From Vibrio navarrensis (lineage in GTDB: Bacteria > Pseudomonadota > Gammaproteobacteria > Enterobacterales > Vibrionaceae), in assembly GCF_015767675.1 (NCBI RefSeq), contig NZ_CP065217.1, positions 1,426,001 through 1,490,000 on the forward strand: a stretch of 64,000 nt of DNA, read 5' to 3'. Positions 57,131 to 64,000 of this stretch are shown here, piece after piece. How positions within the stretch are numbered: the first letter of the stretch is position 1; each line of letters opens with the position of its first letter. Below the pieces are notes generated by a model that was not told the DNA's origin, did not search any database, and was given only the letters and a program-made list of their open reading frames with translations. Made by a program: the position numbers and the translations under genes.

Positions 57131-58480
57131 ATGAGAACGAGGTTTAGAGATTTCAAATATAAGGGCTTTACAGGAACAGTTGAACGACTAGAAGATGGTA
57201 GTTTTTCTGGAAAAGTTAACGACTTAAATGAAGGATTTTCCTATCTAGCGCCTTCACATTCGGAGTTGGAAGTTCAATTTAAAAATCGCGTTGATTACTT
57301 TTACGAGTTGTGCACGATGCTAGGTGTCGAGCCTGAGATTATTGGAAGGGTGAAGTCTCGCTCATGGCCCTACTTTCTTTTGTTTCTAATTGCAGTTTTC
57401 GTTATGGCAGGTCTTCTGTGGTTTTATGCTCACGAATTCCCATTGAGTGAAGTTGCGAGTCAATCTAACTCTAAGCTTGACTGGTTTGATAAGTCGGGAT
57501 CCTTCTTTAACAATTATTCCGCTCCTCTCTTGTCATTTCTCTCTTTTATGGGGCTGCTGTTTACTATTTACCAACAGAACCGAAGTCATCAATTGTCCTT
57601 GAAAGAATTGGCTTTGACACGGGAAGAGTTAGAGCTGACAAGAAAGGAAATAGAGAAAACAACAATTGCTAATGAAGAGCAAGCCGAAGCACTACGTCAA
57701 CAAGTTGTAGAAGCGCAAAGTGCTGCAGCAGAACAAAAGGCGTTAGCTCAAGAACAGAGGAAAGCGACACAAATTCAGCAGTTTGAAACTAGCTTTTATG
57801 CGTTGCTGGCTGAGCATAATCAAGCATTAACAGAGCTGATAAATGCAGCTAAAGGTAATAATGACGATATAGTGAATATAAGTAGCATTGCTTTTTACTC
57901 GATGCATGACTGCTTAAAAGAAATTCAGGATAATGCTCAGCTTTGTAGATATTTTCGTATGCTTTATCAGATACTTAAGTTTGTTGTGACCAACCATGTA
58001 AGTAACTTAAATCGTGATTTTTCAAACGAATATTTGCAATCCGATGTGTCAGAAGAGGAAAAGCGCTACGCTAGTCTCATTCGAGCAATGTTGCCTCAGA
58101 ACGTTTTGGGCATTTTGGCGGTAAATTGTTGTGCTGGATATGAGCCTGAGCACTCATATCATAAATATTTTCTGGTGTTACAAAGATATTCCTTTTTAGA
58201 GCATTTGAATGTTGATACAGCATTGACTTACAGAGAAATGGATTATCGACACCCAAATGCCATGGCTATCGTTATTCAAAGCTATAGTCCCACAGCTTTT
58301 GGTACCAGCGAGAGTTTGGTAAAGCTGGAAAAGAAGTTTCGGAAATATTTAGAGTATGAAAATCCGGAAAGTGATCATATTATCTTTGTCCTTGGAAAGG
58401 GTAAGAAAGGTAGCGTTTACGAAAAGATGACGAAAATAGAACATGCATGGAATTGTCCATTTTGGGCGGTGCTTAATTAA
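57131..58480 (+). CDS. HicB-like fused to putAbiC-type abortive-infection protein
   Basis: 449 residues. Residues about 6-70 (FKYKGFTGTVERLEDGSF, KVNDLNEGFSYLA, LEVQFKNRVDYFYELC, GVEPE) follow the HicB antitoxin fold, including its YKGYTG-like start and the closing helix. Two membrane helices follow (about 80-100, 128-148), then a long Glu/Gln-rich coiled coil (about 150-216) and a C-terminal domain (FETSFYALLAEHNQAL, YFRMLYQILKF, YASLIRAMLPQNVLGILAVNC in pieces) like the putative AbiC family of phage abortive infection. No DNA-binding or RNase motif was seen. It lies between two terminators with its own upstream region, so it is an independently expressed accessory (moron) gene. The fusion and role are inference. 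Confidence 0.7.
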   Translation: MRTRFRDFKYKGFTGTVERLEDGSFSGKVNDLNEGFSYLAPSHSELEVQFKNRVDYFYELCTMLGVEPEIIGRVKSRSWPYFLLFLIAVFVMAGLLWFYAHEFPLSEVASQSNSKLDWFDKSGSFFNNYSAPLLSFLSFMGLLFTIYQQNRSHQLSLKELALTREELELTRKEIEKTTIANEEQAEALRQQVVEAQSAAAEQKALAQEQRKATQIQQFETSFYALLAEHNQALTELINAAKGNNDDIVNISSIAFYSMHDCLKEIQDNAQLCRYFRMLYQILKFVVTNHVSNLNRDFSNEYLQSDVSEEEKRYASLIRAMLPQNVLGILAVNCCAGYEPEHSYHKYFLVLQRYSFLEHLNVDTALTYREMDYRHPNAMAIVIQSYSPTAFGTSESLVKLEKKFRKYLEYENPESDHIIFVLGKGKKGSVYEKMTKIEHAWNCPFWAVLN

Positions 58481-58550
58481 TTTAATCACTACATCTAGTG
58501 GGTGAGTGTTGACATTCACCCCAATATGGCGCACTATTTCCACGATGCAA

Positions 58551-58576
58551 AACCTCGCCCACTCGGCGGGGTTTTT
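58551..58576 (+). terminator. Terminator of the AbiC-like gene
   Basis: AACCTCGCC / GGCGGGGTT hairpin with a short loop and following T run, about 70 bp behind the gene, separating it from the lysis genes. Confidence 0.75.
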
Positions 58577-58604
58577 GTGTTTCTAAACCTTGACTGACGT
58601 TTTC

Positions 58605-58626
58605 GGCACCTTCGGGTGCCTTTTTT
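58605..58626 (+). terminator. Second terminator before the lysis genes
   Basis: GGCACC-TTCG-GGTGCC followed by a T run, 30 bp before the holin-like start codon. Two terminators in series before late genes fit Q-type antitermination. Confidence 0.8.
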
Positions 58627-58654
58627 ATTCCTATAAAACAGGAGCCGGACTCCT

Positions 58655-58945
58655 ATGGTTTCAACGCTTTTGAATTGGTGGCAACAGCTTCAGGAGTGGA
58701 AAGGGCGATTAATAGTTTATCTTGGCGGTGGTGGTATCAGTTTTTTTAGTGAAAGCGTTACGGCTCGTGCGAGAGAGGTTGCGGAAGCAGCTGCTGCTAT
58801 TCCTGACCCGGTTGTTTTTAATCCATACACCACGGCTGGGCTAGTTTTTGTTGGTGGTCGCTTGGTCTTCGATATTTTTGTGTATCTCGACCAGCGTCGC
58901 ATGAAGAAACGGAGAGAACGAGATGGACGCAAAGCAACTGACTGA
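58655..58945 (+). CDS. Holin-like membrane protein
   Basis: 96 residues with one to two hydrophobic segments (GRLIVYLGGGGISFF and FNPYTTAGLVFVGGRLVFDIFVYLD) and a highly basic C-terminus (QRRMKKRRERDGRK), typical of phage holins. It overlaps the endolysin start by 23 bp. The role rests on topology and position in the lysis cassette. Confidence 0.65.
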   Translation: MVSTLLNWWQQLQEWKGRLIVYLGGGGISFFSESVTARAREVAEAAAAIPDPVVFNPYTTAGLVFVGGRLVFDIFVYLDQRRMKKRRERDGRKATD

Positions 58946-59411
58946 GTTTGTCGTAAGGCCTGAACTTAAGCGTCTTGGCCTTTGGAGTGAAGCAGCAGAG
59001 CAACTGGTTATCGGCACTATTTTTACTGAGAGCCGAGGCAAGTATCTCAAGCAGCATGGGAATGGGCCAGCGCTTGGCATTATCCAAATGGAACCTGCCA
59101 CGCACGATGATATCTGGTTAAATTTTCTGAAGTACAAACTACGTCTTGCAGCGAAAGTTCTAGATTCAATAGGTAATGACTTTTTCTTGGACAGGGCGAA
59201 TCCGCCAGTTGATGCAACTGAACTTATCGCAAACCTGCGTTACGCCGTGGCGATGTGTCGAGTGCATTATCTTCGTGTTCCTGAGGCTTTGCCGCCTGCA
59301 GGTGATATTCCTGCGTTGGCTCGGTATTGGAAGAAGCATTACAACACGCATTTGGGTGCTGGTGCTGTTTCTGATTTTGTCGATAAATTCCCGAAAGGGA
59401 TTATTCACTAA
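58923..59411 (+). CDS. Endolysin, lytic transglycosylase-like
   Basis: 162 residues with a lysozyme-like SLT core: IGTIFTESRGKYL (probable catalytic Glu) and GPALGIIQMEPATHDDIW, followed by YAVAMCRVHYLRV. It would cleave peptidoglycan at host lysis. No signal peptide, so it needs the holin. It overlaps the holin gene and is followed by a terminator. Confidence 0.82.
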   Translation: MDAKQLTEFVVRPELKRLGLWSEAAEQLVIGTIFTESRGKYLKQHGNGPALGIIQMEPATHDDIWLNFLKYKLRLAAKVLDSIGNDFFLDRANPPVDATELIANLRYAVAMCRVHYLRVPEALPPAGDIPALARYWKKHYNTHLGAGAVSDFVDKFPKGIIH

Positions 59412-59413
59412 CA

Positions 59414-59436
59414 GGCGACTTCGGTCGCCTTTTTTA
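59414..59436 (+). terminator. Terminator behind the endolysin gene
   Basis: AGGCGAC-TTCG-GTCGCCT hairpin followed by a T run, directly behind the endolysin stop codon and before the next lysis genes. Confidence 0.8.
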
Positions 59437-59449
59437 ATGGAGAAGAGCT

Positions 59450-59758
59450 ATGAAGTTATTTATAGCATTTTGCACGTTGTTGCTTCCGTGTGTAGTACAG
59501 GCATCAACGCTTGAGTCACCGCCACTTTATGACTTTATTGTCTCTGTCCTTGGCCCGCAAGGGGTTAGCGCCGTGGCAGTATTCTGTGTGGTTGGATATT
59601 TGTGGGCCATGGTTCGTCAGATGATAAACCCTGAGCAACTTTCAAAGTTGCCTAAGTGGCTAATTGATCTTCTAGAGTTTTTTGCTGCCAACAAAGGTTA
59701 TGCAAAAAATCTTGAGCATCACGATCCACAGTTCATCAAAAGGATTCGCCCAAAATGA
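59450..59758 (+). CDS. Membrane protein of the lysis cassette (102 aa)
   Basis: 102 residues with an N-terminal signal-like helix (LFIAFCTLLLPCVVQAS) and one TM (LGPQGVSAVAVFCVVGYLWAMVR). It may be a second holin or antiholin. Function not certain. It overlaps the next start (ATGA). Confidence 0.6.
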   Translation: MKLFIAFCTLLLPCVVQASTLESPPLYDFIVSVLGPQGVSAVAVFCVVGYLWAMVRQMINPEQLSKLPKWLIDLLEFFAANKGYAKNLEHHDPQFIKRIRPK

Positions 59759-59970
59759 CATGGCTCAAAGCTATCCCCATTCTCGGGGATTTGGCACTGA
59801 AAGGTGTTGAGCTGTGGGAGCGGCGTCAAGCAGCTAAGGCTTCACAGGAGCGTGAGACAAAGTATGAACGGATTAAAGCGAATTCTAGTGATCGGCATAG
59901 TGAGCTGTTTGGTGATGCCTCTGGCCGGATGCGAGTCGATAAAGACTCCGACTCATCCGGTCAGCTGTAA
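59755..59970 (+). CDS. Small phage protein overlapping the spanin gene (71 aa)
   Basis: 71 residues, amphipathic and charged (LKGVELWERRQAAKASQERETKYERIK in pieces). It lacks a clear membrane anchor, so it is not a standard i-spanin. It overlaps the o-spanin-like gene in another frame, as Rz and Rz1 do. Confidence 0.55.
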   Translation: MTWLKAIPILGDLALKGVELWERRQAAKASQERETKYERIKANSSDRHSELFGDASGRMRVDKDSDSSGQL

Positions 59971-60112
59971 GCCAGTCGCGCCGATGCTTGAATGGTATTA
60001 CGCCGATGATGAAGGCGGTGTTTATTATCCCAAGCGTTCGGTTGATAACTTGATGATTTATATCGAACAGCTCAATGACTGCATTGATTACTACAACATC
60101 AATCCCGGTTAG
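59864..60112 (+). CDS. o-spanin-like lipoprotein (Rz1 type)
   Basis: 82 residues from the ATG at 59864 (MNGLKRILVIGIVSCLVMPLAGC). The LAGC lipobox gives a lipoprotein at Cys23. It is encoded in +1 frame inside the 59755 gene and extends past it, the nested arrangement of phage spanin genes. It would anchor in the outer membrane for the last step of lysis. Confidence 0.7.
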   Translation: MNGLKRILVIGIVSCLVMPLAGCESIKTPTHPVSCKPVAPMLEWYYADDEGGVYYPKRSVDNLMIYIEQLNDCIDYYNINPG

Positions 60113-60575
60113 CTTGGCTTGATGTGGTCGAGTGCTACTGACTGCACTTGTTATCCGTTAAGTCAGGTTGTGAACGCAGCTTATCTCGCAACTGCCCAGA
60201 TTAAAGGGAGAGAGTAGCTTTGGACTAGCGATCCATTAGTGCATCAGTAGCTGTAAAGATGAAAAAGGCTGCTTGCTGCCTCAAAGCAAGCAAAACTCTC
60301 ACCGCCAAGAGCAAAAAGTGCATTCATGATTAGGCGTAAGCCATTGTCTCAAGTGCTTACGGCGGTGACCCTATTAAATGCGCGTCAGCACCTCGCTGTT
60401 TTAGAACGTTAGCTGTGACCACGAAGCATTAACCATGCTTACTCCTTACGTGTAAGCGCGATCTGAAAATCAAAAAGGTGTTAGCCAAGGTTGAAAATCC
60501 TACATTAACGGCAACGTCAGCCAGAGGCGAAAAAGCGGCGTGACACTGGAGAGACAGGCTAAGCGGTTTATATCT
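60113..60575. other. Structured non-coding region before the second integrase
   Basis: About 460 bp without a credible gene. It has several inverted repeats: GCTTGC/GCAAGC near 60,271-60,292, and a nested pair in which TCACCGCC (60299-60306) and GTAAGC (60336-60341) can pair with the continuous GCTTACGGCGGTGA (60355-60368). It may hold att or control sites of the recombinase gene or an RNA; none could be proved. Confidence 0.4.
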
Positions 60576-61805
60576 ATGAAGACAGTAAGATTACGTATTT
60601 CAGATGCGAAAATTAAAGAGTACTTGAAGAGTGATACTGTCACGAGGCTTAGGGATGAGAGGTATGCTCTTGAGCTGCGTTTTCATAAGTCTCGTGAGAG
60701 TGCTACTTGGTGGCTGATAGACAAACGGAAAAACAACGGCAAGCTTGGAAAGCCTAAATGGGAACGTTTGGGCCTTTGGCCTCGTTTGAGTGCCAAATCG
60801 TTGTTTGAGCTGTTGCCCCAAAAAATAGCGAGAATGGCGACAGAAACCGACCAGATTGTGACTGACTGGACGTGTTTCGGGGATTGTTTGCGCTGGTATG
60901 TTGAGCATATTGATTCAAACAAAGACATTTCTGCAGAACGGAAAAGCGCGGTGCGCTCGGTTGTGTTTAACCACTTGATTCCCGCCCTGAATGATTTGCC
61001 GTTAACCCATGTTCGTAAGCATCACATTAAAGATGCATTGATCTGGCCATTACGAGAGCGCTATGAACTTAGAACGGTTAAGGGCTATTTTGCCATTCTG
61101 AAAGCGGCGTTTAATCAGGCGTATCGAGAAGAGCATATTGCTGCTAACCCTATGGCTGGAATGGTGTTTAGCGATTTCATCAAAAAGAAAATCACGCCCA
61201 ATGAGGGCAAGATTCAGTCTGATGATGTGCGTGAATTGCTTGAGCGTTTAAAAGACGACATGCAGCAAAAGCAGGTGTTTATTTTGATGCAGTTGGCCCA
61301 CGGCACGCGCATTCGTGAAACACGGTTGGCACGTTGGAGCCATATTGATTGGGATGAGGGCATTTGGCGAATTCCGGCTTGTAACGCTAAGAACGGTGAG
61401 GCTTTGGTATTGCCATTGACTTGGCAGGTGAGAAATCTGCTAATTCGTTATCGTGCCACTCAATCCGAAAAGCAAAAGTTTATTTTCCCGAACTCGAAAG
61501 GGGATGCGCCTATTTGTAAAGATACCGCCAATGATATCTATGCAGAGTTCAGTGCAGGCGCATTTACTAGCCACCATTGCCGTAAGCTGGTCGGGACACG
61601 ATTAACCGATCTTGGTGTTGATAAGTTTGTGCGTGAACGAATACTCAATCACAAGATGTCAGATTTAGACCAAGCGTACATACATACGACGACAGAAGCC
61701 TTAAAACTCAAGGCCTTGCAGACCTATCACAACTGGTTAGATCTGCAGGGCTTTATTTTTTTTCATGGGAAGACAGAGGGAAGATCTGAAAACATGATCA
61801 TTTAG
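60576..61805 (+). CDS. Second tyrosine recombinase in the late region
   Basis: 409 residues from the ATG at 60576 (MKTVRLRISDAKIKEYL); an upstream frame to 60540 is open. The catalytic residues are in place: Arg in HGTRIRETRLARW, HHCRK (His, Arg), LNHKMSD (His) and QAYIHT (Tyr). It is unlike the integrase at 45,627 in sequence. A complete recombinase between the lysis and packaging genes is unusual; it may be a nested mobile element, a satellite remnant or a second phage recombinase. Confidence 0.85.
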   Translation: MKTVRLRISDAKIKEYLKSDTVTRLRDERYALELRFHKSRESATWWLIDKRKNNGKLGKPKWERLGLWPRLSAKSLFELLPQKIARMATETDQIVTDWTCFGDCLRWYVEHIDSNKDISAERKSAVRSVVFNHLIPALNDLPLTHVRKHHIKDALIWPLRERYELRTVKGYFAILKAAFNQAYREEHIAANPMAGMVFSDFIKKKITPNEGKIQSDDVRELLERLKDDMQQKQVFILMQLAHGTRIRETRLARWSHIDWDEGIWRIPACNAKNGEALVLPLTWQVRNLLIRYRATQSEKQKFIFPNSKGDAPICKDTANDIYAEFSAGAFTSHHCRKLVGTRLTDLGVDKFVRERILNHKMSDLDQAYIHTTTEALKLKALQTYHNWLDLQGFIFFHGKTEGRSENMII

Positions 61806-62238
61806 GGTGAGTTTAGATCTTTCAACGGCTCGCGAAACTCTTGCCGATTTAACTCTTAAGAAAATCGGTAAATTCTAGTGATTGTGGATTGTTTGGAATT
61901 CTAGATGGCTAAATAGGCCAAAAATCAAGAAAGGACCAGAAGGGAGTTTTCCCCTGTTTACCCTCAAAACCGCCTGATTTCTGTGTTTTTCATGATGCTG
62001 AAAGTCTTGGCGAAAACGAGCCAAAAGATCGAGAGCTAAACGCGGCTGGTCGAACTCGTCGCAACCCCTTGCGCCACAAGGGGTGGGGGTGGTCGCGGGT
62101 CCTTCCCCAAGGGTGGAATCTCCACGGGGTCGAGACTCGCCGATTCCGCCTCGTTTTAATGTCCGGTTTTTACTCCCTTCTATCGGGCAGCTTGAGAAAG
62201 GAGTGAACCATAACGCGTAACGCTAAAAGAGTGTCGCT
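61806..62238. other. Non-coding region with cos-like GC-rich block
   Basis: About 430 bp between the second recombinase and the small terminase. The part 62,070-62,160 is GC-rich with several short inverted repeats (CCCCTTG/CAAGGGG near 62,077-62,093) and a GGTCGCGGGTCC stretch. Lambda-type phages with a gpA terminase have cos just upstream of the small terminase gene, so the cos site is probably here; its cleavage point cannot be set by eye. Confidence 0.5.
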
Positions 62239-62808
62239 ATGGCAGAAGTAAACCGAAATGAATTTGCCCAAATCATGGGCTACTCACCCAAATGGGTGGG
62301 TGACCTCATCAAAGAGGGTTTGCCACATCAAGGCGGTGGAGGTCGGGGCAAGCCACTCATCATTGAAACTGACAAAGCTATCCAGTGGATCATTGACCGC
62401 GAAATCAAAAAGCAAATTGGTCAGTACGAAAAAGAGAACAATGCGCCCAAGGTCGGTACCAAAGACGGCGAAGATTTATTGCTGACCGCAGCAAAGCGGC
62501 GCAAAGCGGAAATCGAAGCGAAGAAAGCAGAAGAAGCCGTGATGGATTTGGGCGAGTTGGCGCAGTTCCTATACATGGTTGGCAACTTGTTTGGCAGTGA
62601 GCTGGACGGCATAGGTGCCCGAACAGCGTTAGAGGTATCGTCAGAACATGAGCCTGCAAAATGCAAAAACATCATCGACAAAGAGAGCCGACGTATTCGC
62701 TCTGCCACCGCTGACCGCCTCAGTGCGTTCGTTGCTGACTATCTTGCAAAACGTAGCGGAGATGGTGAGAGCGAAACCGCTGAGGAATGCTGCGCAGTGG
62801 GCGACTGA
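62239..62808 (+). CDS. Terminase small subunit (Nu1-like)
   Basis: 189 residues. N-terminal winged HTH as in Nu1/gpNu1 (VNRNEFAQIMGYSPKWVGDLIKEGLPHQGGGGRGK in pieces), followed by a basic coiled-coil middle (TAAKRRKAEIEAKKAEEAV). It binds cos and brings the large subunit to phage DNA. The large-subunit gene overlaps its end by about 47 bp. Confidence 0.85.
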   Translation: MAEVNRNEFAQIMGYSPKWVGDLIKEGLPHQGGGGRGKPLIIETDKAIQWIIDREIKKQIGQYEKENNAPKVGTKDGEDLLLTAAKRRKAEIEAKKAEEAVMDLGELAQFLYMVGNLFGSELDGIGARTALEVSSEHEPAKCKNIIDKESRRIRSATADRLSAFVADYLAKRSGDGESETAEECCAVGD

Positions 62809-64000
62809 AAACCGCATCATGCCTCCTGGCTCTCCAATACCTGGGCCGTTTGATACCACTTCAACGCCCTACATGATTCCGGTCTGTGTGGCGTTTTCAG
62901 ATCCCGCGTATTCCAAAATCACTTTTGTGATGGGTACGCAAATGGGCAAGTCGGCCACCATGCAGAACATCATTGGCTGGCGACTGGATGATTTACCAGC
63001 ACCAATTATTTATGTCGGGCCCACCGAGTCCAACATCAACAACGTGGTCGAACCCAAGATCATGGAGATGTTTCGCGAGTGTCAGAGTCTTTGGATTAAG
63101 TACGACGACAAAAGTCCGAAACACAAAAAGCGTATTGGCGGTGTTTCACTGCGTTTCGCTTGGGCAGGTTCGGCCACCGAACTTGCTTCTGACTCTGCAG
63201 TTATCACGCTAGTTGACGAACTTGATCGCCCAGATGCCAACGCAACAGGCGAGGGTTCACTGTCGGAAATTGCTGAGGCGCGGGGTGATGCCTATATCGA
63301 CTCCAAGCTTGGGCTGACCAGTACACCGACTCACGGAAAAGCAAACACCTTTGTTCATCCCGAAACGGGAATGACGCATTGGGCCGTTTCGCCCAAGGGA
63401 AAAGTCTCAAGCCCCATTTGGCTAGAATGGGAGCAAGGTACCCGCCACGAATGGGCGGTACCCTGTCCAGACCCAGATTGCGGTGAGTATTTTATCCCGC
63501 GGAGTGAGTTACTGTATTGGCCGGGTAAGGGCACAGAGAAAGAGTGCTCACCAGCTGCAGCTTCACGTGAAGCTAGGCTGACCTGCCCTCATTGCGGCGG
63601 TCAAATTGAAGACAAACATCGTAAGTTAATGAATGCACAGGGCGTTGCAATCGCCCCCGGTCAATATGCCAAACGGCATGATGATCATTCAGTGCTGATC
63701 ACTCAGGGAGACGAATCGGCTGTTGTGCCGTTTCATTCCATGCTGCACCCACTGGAAGATAACAACCATTTCAGTATTTGGGTGAGCGGCCTGTGTTCAT
63801 TCTCAGGCAAAAAGAGTTACGGCTATCTGGCGCGTAAACTTCTGCAGGCCCAACGCAGTGGCGATCCAAACCAACTGCTTTCGGTCTACAACACGGGCTT
63901 TGGTGAAATCTTCGCGGTTGTCGGTGAGGCACCGGATTGGGAAGAAGTGTATGCACTGCGTTCAAGCTATCAGTCAGGTCAAATTCCTGATGGTGTCGAA
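62762..64000 (+). CDS. Terminase large subunit (lambda gpA type), partial
   Basis: At least 413 residues, open to the window edge. I placed the start at ATG 62762 (MVRAKPLRNAAQWATENRI); a TTG at 62744 and GTG at 62765 are alternatives. Walker A lies in MGTQMGKSATMQN and Walker B in AVITLVDELDRP, as in gpA. A zinc-binding region follows (CPDPDCGEYF, CPHCGG). The nuclease domain lies beyond the edge. It packages DNA and cuts cos. Confidence 0.88.
   Translation, partial: MVRAKPLRNAAQWATENRIMPPGSPIPGPFDTTSTPYMIPVCVAFSDPAYSKITFVMGTQMGKSATMQNIIGWRLDDLPAPIIYVGPTESNINNVVEPKIMEMFRECQSLWIKYDDKSPKHKKRIGGVSLRFAWAGSATELASDSAVITLVDELDRPDANATGEGSLSEIAEARGDAYIDSKLGLTSTPTHGKANTFVHPETGMTHWAVSPKGKVSSPIWLEWEQGTRHEWAVPCPDPDCGEYFIPRSELLYWPGKGTEKECSPAAASREARLTCPHCGGQIEDKHRKLMNAQGVAIAPGQYAKRHDDHSVLITQGDESAVVPFHSMLHPLEDNNHFSIWVSGLCSFSGKKSYGYLARKLLQAQRSGDPNQLLSVYNTGFGEIFAVVGEAPDWEEVYALRSSYQSGQIPDGVE

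Noticed and set aside
58500..58530. GGGTGA...TCACCC hairpin with TTGACA as a seventh shared-loop copy
   Set aside because: Loop sequence and size differ from CTGACCA.

Overview
The window is a stretch of a Vibrio chromosome, read from gene content and order (hrpA, lipase/foldase pair, speAB, bacteriohemerythrin-GGDEF gene, pheST, NAD-salvage genes, ihfA, relV, tpm, purT, cdd, sbcB). RelV, the CSS-motif EAL protein and the pheST-ihfA-relV neighbourhood are typical of Vibrionaceae. Species is not certain; a V. vulnificus/V. parahaemolyticus-like Vibrio would fit. No rRNA, tRNA or CRISPR array was seen.

Positions 1-45,480 are mostly chromosomal core: RNA helicase hrpA; a small outer-membrane barrel; an OsmC-type protein; secreted lipase lipA with its foldase lipB; MFS exporter emrD; the putrescine genes speA-speB; an HDOD protein; a GNAT acetyltransferase; an HTH regulator; a very large lipoprotein zinc metalloprotease with an outer-membrane partner; a TetR-controlled MMPL/RND exporter operon with a LolA-like protein and an outer-membrane barrel; an oxygen-sensing diguanylate cyclase; pheST; a CSS-EAL phosphodiesterase; pncB facing nrtR-pncA; and ihfA. 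A complete group IIC-type intron (about 36,722-38,610) sits directly behind the ihfA terminator hairpin. Then come relV, tpm, purT (with a PurR-like box), cdd (with CRP/CytR-like sites), an LrgAB-type pair and sbcB.

From about 45,500 to the right edge lies the left part of a lambdoid (siphovirus-type) prophage: integrase; a leftward early operon ending in an AlpA-like gene; a two-gene accessory cassette; an S24 CI repressor facing a Cro-like gene; a CII-like gene; O-like and DnaC-like replication genes; a Dam-type methylase; a Q-like antiterminator; a terminator-flanked accessory gene; a lysis cassette; a second tyrosine recombinase; a cos-like region; small terminase; and the start of the lambda gpA-type large terminase, cut by the window end.

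The most unusual items are in the prophage. (1) The gene at 57,131-58,480 appears to fuse an N-terminal HicB-like antitoxin fold to a two-TM, coiled-coil, putAbiC-type abortive-infection protein. (2) Six small hairpins share a 7-nt loop (CTGACCA, one CTAACCA) while their stems differ with base pairing kept; they lie upstream of early genes in both the leftward and rightward operons, often next to a repeated GTGCAATG start context. (3) A two-gene cassette of unknown function sits in the immunity region. (4) A second, apparently intact integrase lies between the lysis and packaging genes, flanked by structured non-coding DNA.
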